From positions 496,001 through 560,000 of the forward strand of contig NZ_BMJH01000003.1 in assembly GCF_014643175.1 (NCBI RefSeq): DNA of 64,000 nt. The letters are read 5' to 3'. The notes below the pieces were generated by a model. The model was not told the origin of the DNA. It saw only the letters and a list, made by a program, of their open reading frames with translations, and made no database searches. Source of the stretch: Hoyosella rhizosphaerae (GTDB taxonomy: Bacteria > Actinomycetota > Actinomycetes > Mycobacteriales > Mycobacteriaceae). The position numbers and the translations under genes were made by a program. Positions within the stretch are counted from its first letter, which is position 1. Every line of letters begins with the position of its first letter. Positions 19,586 to 30,200 of this stretch are shown one piece after another.

Positions 19586-22500
19586 ATGGAAGCATCAGAC
19601 GCCCTCATTGTCGGTGAAGACTTCATCAGTGAGCACTACTTCACGACCGACGCCAAGTCGCAGTCGTTTCAAGCCATGGTCCTCAGTCGACGAAAAGAGT
19701 GGGACGACGCAAAGAAAGATGACCTGTCGACACCGCGAAGCCGCTACACAGAGCAGCGCAGCGACCTCACGCGCCGTTTCATTAGCTTGTCCGAGAACGC
19801 GGGCGACGACGTCCTCACGGCCCTCTACGCCCGTCTGCGCACAATTCTCGGGTTTGACGACACAGTGCGGTGGGACACCGCCAGGATAGGAGCCTCGGGC
19901 ACCCACGAGGGTCCCGCGATCACTGTGCGCACTCGAGGACTCACCAGCAACGCTCCCCTAGTGATCATCGAAGCGCACGCGGGATTGACGTTGGAAAACT
20001 TGCTCGCCAAGGACGAGAAAACCCTGCTACGCAGCTTCCACACCGAGGATGACGAAATCCACTCGGTTGCAGCACTTCTCTCCCACCTGTTTGTTTCAGA
20101 TGACGGACCACAATTCGCGCTCGTTCTCTCCGGCGGGTTAGCAATGGTGACCGAACGGGAACGCTGGTTGGAGGGCCGCTACCTTGCCGTCGACCTGCAA
20201 CTCGTTGGGGAACGCGCCGAGGATAAACGTGGCGGAGAAATAGACCGCGCGCTCAGTTGCATCTCCTCCGAATCCCTCGCCCCCGACGCGGAAGGCGATA
20301 TCTGGTGGGCTGAGGTGATCGCCGAATCCATCAAACACACCGTCGGTGTCTCGCAAGATTTGCGTGAGGGTGTGCGCCTGTCGATCGAAATCATCGCCAA
20401 CGACGTTGTCACACGCCGCCGCGAACATGGCCTCCCACCACTCCCGTCCAGCGAGGCCCAGCCGCTCGCAAAGCAATCCCTACGGTTCCTGTACCGCATT
20501 CTGTTCCTCCTCTACGCAGAAGCTTCCCCGGAACTCGGAGTACTTCCTATCGGGGAACCCAACTATGAACGCGGCTACAGCCTCGACCGGTTGCGTGAAC
20601 TCACACTTGTGGAACTCGCCAGCCCGCGTGCACGCGGCGGCACCCATATTTACGACTCACTCGCCACCCTGTTCCGGCTCGTCGACAAAGGCCACGACAG
20701 CGGAGCAGACAACTATGACGACGAAGGCGCCACCGTCGAGGGCCTCACGTTCCGGTCACTGCGCGCCGACCTTTTCCTATCCAAAGCGACCAAACTCATT
20801 GACGACACCCAACTCAGTAACGCCGCATTGCAGCAAGTGTTGCGACACTTACTGCTGAGCAAACAGGTCAAAGGCCGAGACCGCGGATTCATCTCCTACG
20901 CACAACTCGGCATCAACCAGCTAGGTGCGGTCTACGAGGGCTTGATGTCCTACACAGGTTTCTTCGCTGAAGAAGACCTGTATGAGGTGGCGAAAGGCGG
21001 CGACGCCAGCAAAGGCTCCTGGGTGGTACCAGCGACACGAATCGAAGGGATCTCGGAAAGCGACTTCGTCAAATCACGCGACGACATCACCGGTGAACTA
21101 CGCCCTGTAGTGCACGAGCGCGGCACCTTCGTCTACCGTCTCGCAGGACGCGAGCGGCAACAGTCCGCGTCGTACTACTCCCCCGAAGTGCTCACCCGAT
21201 TCGTTGTGGGGCAAGCCCTCGAAGAACTACTCGATCAGAACGATGAGCGCACACCCGCACGGGACATCCTCGACCTGACGGTGTGTGAACCCGCCCTTGG
21301 GTCCGGGGCGTTCGCCGTCGAGGCAGTGCAGCAACTCGCTGAGCAGTACCTCACCCGCAGGCAGGAAGAACTCGGCGAACGCATCGACCCCGACCGATAC
21401 TCCACCGAACTGCAAAAAGTGAAAGCGTATATTGCGCTACACCAGGTGTACGGGGTCGACCTGAATGCCACCGCAGTGGAGTTCGCGGAAATTTCGTTGT
21501 GGCTCGCCACTATGGGTGAAGGACTGCTCGCCCCGTGGTTTGGTTTGCACCTACGACGCGGCAACTCCCTCGTCGGCGCACGACGCAGTCTCATACCGGC
21601 TCGATCTCTGAAGGACAAAGGTTGGCTTACCGCCACCCCAGTCGACAAGCCGATCAGCACCCTCGGCGAAGAGCTCAGCGGCGCGGTGCACCACTTCCTC
21701 CTTCCCACTGACGGGTGGGGCAGCACCGTCGACGCCAAGGAAGCCAAAGAACTAGCACCCGAGGCGCTGACGCGACTAAAGAAGTGGCGGAGCTCGCTTC
21801 GTCCGAAACCCACCAACCCGCAGCTCACCGCATTGGCCGTGCTTGCCCGCCGCACCGACCGCTTGTGGGCGTTGGCGCTACGCCGGTTGCAGATCGCCGA
21901 ATCCGAAATCCGCCGACAGATCGATGTGTGGGGTTGCGACGACCTACCGACGGGTGGTGCGGTGACCCGCGAGCAAATCGAAGAATCACTCGCTGATCCG
22001 CGTGGTGCGTACCAGCGGTTGCGGCGCGTGATGGATGCGTGGTGCGCACTATGGTTCTGGCCCTTAACGGACGAGACCGCCACTGTTGCTGGTGAAGTCG
22101 TCAGCCCACCGTCGTTGCAGGAATGGATTGATGCGCTGCAGAAACTCCTCGGCGTGGAAGGCAAAGTAAGGCGCGGTCACGAAGCGCAACTCACCTTCGG
22201 GCAGATCGACACCTGGGATGAGCTGGGCGCCGCGGAAGAAACCGACCTTGGATATTCAGGAGCCATCGACCCCGCGACTGTAGTCGAGGCGCACCCGTGG
22301 CTCACGGTGTGCGAACGAGTCGCCGCCGACCAAGGGTTCTTCCACTGGGAACTCGACTTCGCACCCCTATTCGCCCAAGGCGGTTTCGATCTGCAGGTGG
22401 GAAACCCACCGTGGGTGCGGCCGCGAATCGATCTTGACTCTCTGCTCGCTGAGGAAGATCCGTGGTTCAAATTAGCGAATCTCCAGAGTCAGCAGAAGGT

Positions 22501-24280
22501 AATTGATAGAACGGAGGGGGTACTTTCGCGACCAACTTTCCGATCCTTCGTGATTACTAGCTTAGCCGAAACGACCGCAATGTCCGCCTTCGCTGGAGAC
22601 GAGCGAAACTACCCGTGCCAAAAAGGGCTCCAACCTGATCTTTATCGATGTTTCATGGAACTTTCTTGGAAACATCAATCGCTCGCGGGAGTCTCTTCGC
22701 TCATTCACCCTGTAAGTCACTTAACGGATGAAAAAGCGGAACTATTACGTAGATTTACATACTCACGCCTACGGCGACTTTGGCAGTTTATTAACAAATT
22801 AGGACTATTTGACATCAAAGATCACAAGACATATAGCATAAATATTTATGGGAGCGAGAAACCAATCAACTTCCTTTCAGCGGCATCTTTGTACCATCCA
22901 AATACGGTCACTAATTCATTAATACACGACGGCTCAGGGCCCGAGCCTGGAATTAAAGATTCATCTGATAAATGGGATGTCAAACCTCATCGTGACAGAA
23001 TTTTGCATGTTTCGCGGGAAACACTGGATATTTGGCGAAAAATGGTTGACGCAGACTTAAGCAACCCACCGGAAAGCACAAGGATGGTGTTTGCAGTAAA
23101 CAAAAGTGCAACAAAAATTTTAAGCCATATCGCCAACGCTACGAGAATCAATTACCTTAAACCTCAATATTGCGGAGGTTTAAATGCCAAGAAAAGCAAA
23201 CAATCTGGGCTTATTGATATTTCTTGGGGACCCGCTGCAAGTTGGGGAGAAGCGCTTTTGCACGGCTCCCATCTACACGTTGGCACAACGTTCTTCAAGG
23301 CCCCTCGCGTCAGCATGAGGAACAAAGATGATTGGTTCGCCCTCGATCCCGAGGACACTAGACCAGATTCGCCTCCAATTACTATCTATAAGCGTACTTG
23401 TAGCGCGTCACGGTACATTAGTTCTGATACCAATTGGCATTACAATGATGAATCTGGCCGCAGCCATTCGGAACCAACCCGGAGTTTCTATCGAATAGCG
23501 TGGCGAACAATGACCGACAACACCGGCGAACGGACTCTGAAGCCCGCAATAATCCCTCCTGGTTGTGGCCATCTCGACACCGTGACAACTCTTGGGATCC
23601 CTGGAATTCCTTTGCGGGATTTGTGTGTAGCCGCGGCATCCCTGATGTCTATGGTCGCTGATTTTTCTGTAAGATCCGTGCCGAAATCTACAATTCGTGA
23701 AGCAACAGTGAATCGTCTCCCACTCGCAGACGATCCAACAATTAGAAATCTGCTAATCCTGAGGGTTCTGAGGCTTTCATCCACAGGTTTCGCCTATGCA
23801 GACCTGTGGAATGAATGCTTTAGAAGTGAAATGGCAGACGACGATTGGGCAAGTGGGCTGAACCACAAGAGACGTTGCCCTGTAGGTCAGGTCGGTTCCG
23901 ATTGGACTCACCACACACCACTTCACATCGCTGCAGATCGCCGACAGGCCATTCTTGAAATCGATGTTCTCGTTGCTCTAGCCCTGGGTTTGAATGTCGA
24001 CGAGCTATGCACTCTGTATAAAACCCTCTTTCCAGTTTTGTATCAAAGTGACCGAAGATCTTACTTATATGACATCAATGGCCGATTAGTTCCACAGGAT
24101 CTGCATTCTGTTTGGCGAAGTAGGCACGGTGCCCTAACAGCGGATGAACGCACAATCACAAACGAAGCCGGTAACACCTACATCTATGAATTGCCGTTCC
24201 AGTTCCTCGACCGTGAAGCCGACATGCGAGTTGCCTACGCCGAGTTCGAGCGTCGCCTGGCCGCAAAGAAGTCGGAGTAG
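19586..24280 (+). CDS. N6-adenine DNA methyltransferase, Eco57I/DrmMI-like
   Basis: A 1564-residue class I SAM-dependent methylase. A helical N-terminal region of about 520 residues precedes the core. Motif X-like SASYYSPEVLTRFVV lies near 530, motif I (EPALGSGAF) near 570 and the catalytic motif IV NPPW (VGNPPWVRP) near 942. The C-terminal 600 residues form the target-recognition part. There is no obvious endonuclease motif at the N-terminus, so it may only methylate, as DrmMI does to mark self DNA. The sequence turns visibly AT-rich from about 22440 to 24130, exactly the specificity region, and returns to the local composition for the last 50 residues. It starts 3 bp after the SNF2 gene and ends 3 bp before the next helicase. 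Confidence 0.87.
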   Translation: MEASDALIVGEDFISEHYFTTDAKSQSFQAMVLSRRKEWDDAKKDDLSTPRSRYTEQRSDLTRRFISLSENAGDDVLTALYARLRTILGFDDTVRWDTARIGASGTHEGPAITVRTRGLTSNAPLVIIEAHAGLTLENLLAKDEKTLLRSFHTEDDEIHSVAALLSHLFVSDDGPQFALVLSGGLAMVTERERWLEGRYLAVDLQLVGERAEDKRGGEIDRALSCISSESLAPDAEGDIWWAEVIAESIKHTVGVSQDLREGVRLSIEIIANDVVTRRREHGLPPLPSSEAQPLAKQSLRFLYRILFLLYAEASPELGVLPIGEPNYERGYSLDRLRELTLVELASPRARGGTHIYDSLATLFRLVDKGHDSGADNYDDEGATVEGLTFRSLRADLFLSKATKLIDDTQLSNAALQQVLRHLLLSKQVKGRDRGFISYAQLGINQLGAVYEGLMSYTGFFAEEDLYEVAKGGDASKGSWVVPATRIEGISESDFVKSRDDITGELRPVVHERGTFVYRLAGRERQQSASYYSPEVLTRFVVGQALEELLDQNDERTPARDILDLTVCEPALGSGAFAVEAVQQLAEQYLTRRQEELGERIDPDRYSTELQKVKAYIALHQVYGVDLNATAVEFAEISLWLATMGEGLLAPWFGLHLRRGNSLVGARRSLIPARSLKDKGWLTATPVDKPISTLGEELSGAVHHFLLPTDGWGSTVDAKEAKELAPEALTRLKKWRSSLRPKPTNPQLTALAVLARRTDRLWALALRRLQIAESEIRRQIDVWGCDDLPTGGAVTREQIEESLADPRGAYQRLRRVMDAWCALWFWPLTDETATVAGEVVSPPSLQEWIDALQKLLGVEGKVRRGHEAQLTFGQIDTWDELGAAEETDLGYSGAIDPATVVEAHPWLTVCERVAADQGFFHWELDFAPLFAQGGFDLQVGNPPWVRPRIDLDSLLAEEDPWFKLANLQSQQKVIDRTEGVLSRPTFRSFVITSLAETTAMSAFAGDERNYPCQKGLQPDLYRCFMELSWKHQSLAGVSSLIHPVSHLTDEKAELLRRFTYSRLRRLWQFINKLGLFDIKDHKTYSINIYGSEKPINFLSAASLYHPNTVTNSLIHDGSGPEPGIKDSSDKWDVKPHRDRILHVSRETLDIWRKMVDADLSNPPESTRMVFAVNKSATKILSHIANATRINYLKPQYCGGLNAKKSKQSGLIDISWGPAASWGEALLHGSHLHVGTTFFKAPRVSMRNKDDWFALDPEDTRPDSPPITIYKRTCSASRYISSDTNWHYNDESGRSHSEPTRSFYRIAWRTMTDNTGERTLKPAIIPPGCGHLDTVTTLGIPGIPLRDLCVAAASLMSMVADFSVRSVPKSTIREATVNRLPLADDPTIRNLLILRVLRLSSTGFAYADLWNECFRSEMADDDWASGLNHKRRCPVGQVGSDWTHHTPLHIAADRRQAILEIDVLVALALGLNVDELCTLYKTLFPVLYQSDRRSYLYDINGRLVPQDLHSVWRSRHGALTADERTITNEAGNTYIYELPFQFLDREADMRVAYAEFERRLAAKKSE
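22440..24130 (+). other. AT-rich specificity segment inside the methylase gene
   Basis: Starting shortly after the NPPW catalytic motif, base composition and codon choice change abruptly: A/T-ending codons and runs such as aaaaattttaagcc (about 23113) replace the C/G-ending codons of both flanks. The change covers residues about 950-1515. This is the expected position of the target-recognition domain and suggests replacement by recombination with a foreign allele. Confidence 0.65.
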
Positions 24281-24283
24281 GCG

Positions 24284-27200
24284 ATGTCGGAACTCCTCCC
24301 CCTTGCGCAGGCGGAGTCGATCAAACACAGTTTGCTCGAATACCTCGGCACTACATTCGCGCTAGCTGATCCGGATGCCCGCCGTGTGCTGGATGATTTT
24401 TTGCAGCACCGTGAAACAGGTATGTTCCGTGGCCCGTATGTGCGTTTGAGGTTGCCTTTTCGTCCTGCTGAGGAGGGATGGCGGGACAGTCTTGAGTGGT
24501 ATGAGGGCTTCACCCCGTACGGGCATCAGGCGGCTGCTTTTTCACGCCTGAGCACCTTTAATTTGTCTGAAGCAAAGTCACGTCCCCTTCCAACATTGGT
24601 TACCACCGGTACTGGGTCCGGTAAGACTGAGGCGTTTCTGTATCCCATTCTCGACCACGTGCAGCGCTCCAAGCGTGAAGGCGTCACTGGCACTAAGGCG
24701 ATCATCCTTTACCCGATGAATGCCCTCGCCAATGATCAAGCTTTGCGGCTGGCCCGCATCATCACTGAACACACTGCTCTCTCCGGTATTACCGCAGCGC
24801 TGTACACAGGTGAGGCTGGGGCGCAGCGCACCAAAGTCACCGAGGAAGGCCTAGTCACCGACCGGAATGTCATTCGTGACTTGGCGCCCGACATTCTGCT
24901 GACCAACTACAAAATGCTCGACCAGCTATTGCTGCGCGCTGCCGATGCCGGTATTTGGCGGCAAAGCGCCCACAGTTTGCAGTACCTGGTGCTCGATGAG
25001 TTTCACACTTACGACGGCGCACAGGGCACCGATGTGTCCATGCTGCTTCGCCGCCTTGGGCTCACAATCAAAAGCCATTGGAACGCAGACGACCCCGAAG
25101 TTACCCCCGAGGATTGGGACCGCCCGCTCGGCCGCATCACCCCTGTCGCTACCTCCGCAACATTGGGTGATGGTGGTGATCCGTCGGACATGTTGGAGTT
25201 CGCCCACACCGTATTCGGTGAACCCTTCACCCCAGACGCTGTGGTCACCGAATCACGCCTCGCAGTGAGCGAGTGGGTTGGTGATGCCGAAATACGGGCG
25301 AAGTCGGCGAAGTGGCGCGAAGCAACACTCGATTCAGCGCGTATGGGTCGCCTCGCGACCGCCGTCAGCGGTGAAACCGACCCGCACAGAATCACCTACC
25401 TCGTGCTACGCGCGTTATACGACGGCGGAAGCGGTACTGCCCTCGAGGAAAGTCTCGACAAAACCACAGAACTCGCCCTTGATCTGGTGAAGTCACATAC
25501 CAAGTTCCGGGAGCTGATCTCCCTCACCACGATCGCCGTGGACATCACCGATTTGCTTGCCGTTCTGGAACCGGAGGATGGTGGCCTCCGCCGCACACTC
25601 GGCCGCGCCTCCTCTGTCACCGATCATCAACGGCGCACCGTCCTCGGCGCCATGTTCACCGCCCTCAGCCACATCAGAGCCAAATTTGGTCGCGGCGCGG
25701 TATCGGTGGATGTGCATTTGTGGATTCGGGAACTCACCCGCATCAACCGAACCGCATCAGGTGCACCCGAGTTTCTGTGGGGCGATGACGGTATTCCCGA
25801 CACCGAGGGATCATCCGCCCAATACTTGCCAGCGGTGTATTGCCGCCACTGCAACAGGTCCGGTTGGGGTGTAGTACTGGCCCCCACTGGAGCTGACCTG
25901 GACGGGGATCCAGACACTATCCGTCGCCGTGCGGCCCGCAAGGATGACCGGTTCCGCGCACTCATCCACGCACCCGCAGAAGCTGACAAAACTGATGAGC
26001 TTGTCGACACAAAAGATGCAGCATCTGGGTTGGCGTGGCTACTCGTGAATGAACAACGGGTTGAGTTCACCCGACCCAACGAAGGTGTTGTCGCTGAAGG
26101 CGGCGCGCTGCCTGTGCTGGTACACAAATCCGATACGGCGGGCGCTGATTCGAAGCGCGACACCTGCCCGTCTTGTCGCCAGCCGGAAGGTATTCGGTTC
26201 CTCGGCTCGGCCATTGCGACGATGCTGTCTGTGTCCCTCTCAACTCTGTTTGGTACCCCTGATTTGGATCCCGCAGAAAAGCGGGCATTGGTGTTCACCG
26301 ACAGTGTGCAGGATGCGGCGCATCGGGCTGGTTTTGTGCAATCCCGGTCTCATGCCTTGACGTTGCGCACACTGCTACGGCAGGCGCTCGACGAAGGTGA
26401 GTCTGACCTCGATTCGCTGGCGCACAGAATGATCGAACTCGCCGGTGACGATATGGGTGCACGCTACCGACTGTTGCCGCCCGAACTTGCTGAGCGGGAC
26501 ACGTTCGAAACCTTCTGGACGAGTCCCAAGTTGCGCAAGGTTCCGATTGGTATCCGCAACGCTGTGCGTAAACGACTGCTGCTTGATATTGCACTCGAAT
26601 TTGGTTTGCGATCCGCAGTGGGCCGCACCCTCGAACGCACCGGCACCGTCACCGCCTACGTCAATGTACCCACCTCGGTGCTGCGCTCCAGCGCACGTGA
26701 AGTGGTCGAGGCTCCCGACGTGCAACTCACCACTGACGGGTTCGATGACACCGCCCTGCTCGCTTGGTGTCGCGGCATTTTGCTGCACATGCGGGCCCGC
26801 GGAGCTGTTGAACACGAGTGGTTCGACAAGTTCCGTAAAGACGACGGCAATAGGTGGTGGATTACCGGTGGCCGCCACCGAAGCCAAGGCATGCCCGGCT
26901 TCGGAAAAGGTCAGAGCGCACCAACATTCCCCACGCTCGGTGGGGCAGCGCGTGGCACTGACCTCGAGCCCATCGCGTCCGCACGCGGTTGGTACGCCCA
27001 ATGGACTGCCAAAACACTAGGGGTGCCGCCGCAGCAGGGCGCAGTTCTTGCCCGGTTGCTCTTCACCACCCTGGCGCGCCGCGACGTGCTCGGCGACATC
27101 ACGTCTCCAGCAGGAACTCAAACCTTTCACATTCCCGCCACCAGCATCGTCGCCCGCCCCGTCACCGCCAAAGAACTTACCGGCGGGGCCGTGAGCCTGA

Positions 27201-30200
27201 TTTGTTCGATCTGCCGCGATACCGTGCACAGCTCCCCGGACGTCATTCGGGAGCTCACTGGATCACCGTGTTTGGTGGCCCGCTGTGACGGAGAATTGCA
27301 GCATCACGTCATTGATGACAACTTCTACCGTGCCATGTACGCCGCCACCGACGTGCGCCGGGTAGTGGCGCGGGAACACACCAGCCTTCTACCTGACCGC
27401 GTGCGGCTGGAATACGAAACCCAGTTCAAGCAAACAAATCCGCCCCCCAACGCCCCCAATGTTCTTGTTGCCACACCCACCCTGGAAATGGGCATTGATA
27501 TCGGTGACCTATCTGCGGTGATGTTGTCATCCCTGCCACGCACCGTTGCCTCCTACTTGCAGCGGATCGGCAGGGCGGGACGCCTCACTGGTAATGCGCT
27601 TGCTCTCGCATACGTCACCGCCCGCGGTGATCAGCTTCCACGATTTACTCACCCCCACACCACCATCAATGGTTCTGTCCGCCCGCCGGCCACGTACCTT
27701 GATGCGGAAGAAATCCTTACCCGACAATTCACCGCATCAGTCGTAGATGTGTTGGCCCGTCGGCCCGATGTTCCCCACCCAAAGAACTCGCCAGAAGCGT
27801 TGCGAAGCACAGGGAAAGGAACATTCCTTGGAGCACTGATCGACGAGGCTGAAGGTCGGCCTGAGGAACTTGTCGACGCGTTCCTTGCTGGTTTCACCAA
27901 CCTCGATGAGGAAGTGATCAGCCGATTGCGGGCATTCCCGCAGCCTCCAGGCGGTAGCGGCACAAGCGAACTGGCCCGCCGGTGCCACCGCGCCAGCGCC
28001 ACCTGGAATCACCGCATCGAAACATTCATGCACCGTCAACAAGCGGTGCACAAAAAACTCCCCGAACTTCGAGAGAAGGCACACTCTCCTATAGCAGTTG
28101 ACGAGGACCAACGCGAACTGCGCACCGCAGAAGCCACCGTCAAACTGATTCAAAAACAGCTCAGCGAACTACGTTCCGACTACTGGATTAGCACACTCGA
28201 ATCGTTCGGCCTGTTCCCCAACTACACTTTGCTCGACGACATCGTCACTCTCGCCGTGTCGGTGAACTGGATCAACCCAGCGAGCAAAGAATACGAACAA
28301 ACCTCTTTCGAGTTGACGCGTGCCTCTGCCCAAGCGTTGCGAGATTTCGCCCCCGGATCCACCTTCTACGCAAGCGGATTCGCCATCGCCATCGACGCAG
28401 TAGACCTCGGCGCTGATGGCGACGAAGTACGAAAATGGGCGTGCTGCCCCGCCTGCGGATACGTCAAAGAACTCCCCACCGCAGACTCAGTCGACGCACC
28501 CACCGCCTGTCCACGATGTGACTCCACTGGCATCGCCGACACAAGCCAACATCTACCCGTGGTGGAGCTGACAAATGTGTCAGCGGTGATTCGCCGCGAA
28601 GAAGCCACCATCGATGACAGTACCGACGAGCGCAGCCGTGAACGGTTCACCATCATCACAGCCGCTGACATCGACCCCGCCAACGTGACAAAACACTGGT
28701 TCGTCAAAGACCTCGGATTTGGCGCCAAACATTTGCGCAACCTCGAGGTTCGCTGGCTCAACCTCGGGAAAACAGCAGCAGGCGGGTCAACCCGCACGCT
28801 CGCCGGGGAAAAAGCCGACGCCAGCCTCTTTCGACTCTGCTCCGAATGCGGCAAACTCGACACCGCCACCGGGCGCAACAAACGCTCCGACCACCGCCCC
28901 TGGTGTTCTCAACGCGAAGCTCAAGATGAATCCGTTGTCAACCTCGCACTCGCCCGCAAACTCACCACCGAAGGACTACTCCTCCGTCTTCCGCTCTCGG
29001 TCACCATGGGCGACTCCTTTGCGGTGCCCTCACTCGCCGCGTCACTGCTATTGGGTCTGAGGGAACGGATCGGCGGGGATCCAGATCACCTCCACATCAC
29101 CACCGTGCGCGACCCTTCCAAACACAGCACCGACGCACATGAGGCGCTATTGCTGCACGACGTCGTGCCAGGTGGAACTGGGTACCTCGCAGAACTCGCT
29201 AACCCCGACATCGTGTGGGACGTACTGCACCGGGCATGGAAGATCGTCAAAGACTGCCCCTGCCAAGACGAGGGAAAGCTTTCGTGTGAAAACTGCCTGC
29301 TACCGTTCGCCGGTGTCGGTGGGGTGAAAAAGACTTCCCGAGCCGCAGCCGAACGTCACCTCGCCGGGCTGCTCACCGGGCGCGAATTCGATGACACTAT
29401 CGACGTTCCCGACTCCATGCCGTGGACCGTGACACAGGAGGAACCCATCGTGACTGACACCGAATCTGCTCTGGAGAAGCGCTTCCGCGTGGTGTTCAAA
29501 GAACGCCTCGAAACTCTCGGCGCCACCATCACCCCAAAACCCACCGAGCGCGGTGAAGAATGGGAAATAGCACTCGGTTCAGCAAACCGATGGACCTTGC
29601 GACCACAAGAAAACATTCTCGGCAGCAAACCTGACTTCGTACTCACCTCCCGAAACCCTGGTGTGCCACCCACTGCGATCTTCACCGACGGGTGGGCCTA
29701 CCACGCAAGCCCCACGCACAACCGTGTCGCCGACGACGCCGAAAAACGTCGCAACTTGCGCGATGGCGGCTACCAGGTGGTCGCTGTGACCCACGAAGAC
29801 GTCGAAGGGACACAACCGGAATCACCTGCGTTGCACACCGAAGCAATACGCAAAGTGTTGCAACTCGCCGGTGATCGACTCTCCAAAAGCGCTATCGACC
29901 TCGCATTCCGCAACGCAGTCGACCTCCTCGTCGCATGGGTGCAAAACCCAACCAAACAATCCCGCGCCCAACTCGCAGACTGGCTACCTATGATCAGCCT
30001 CGTCAGCACCAGTAAAACGGGGGTCCGCGCAACCGGCGGCAACACCGCAGCACTGGCACTCGCTGCGCTCAACAACTCACTCGAGCCCTCCGCTCAGGGT
30101 GAAACCTTCGTGTGGCACAACAGCGGTTTCGCCACCGCCATTCGCATGCCCAGCTCATCCCGTATGCCCACTGAGGTCGCTGTCATTTTCGACGATGACG

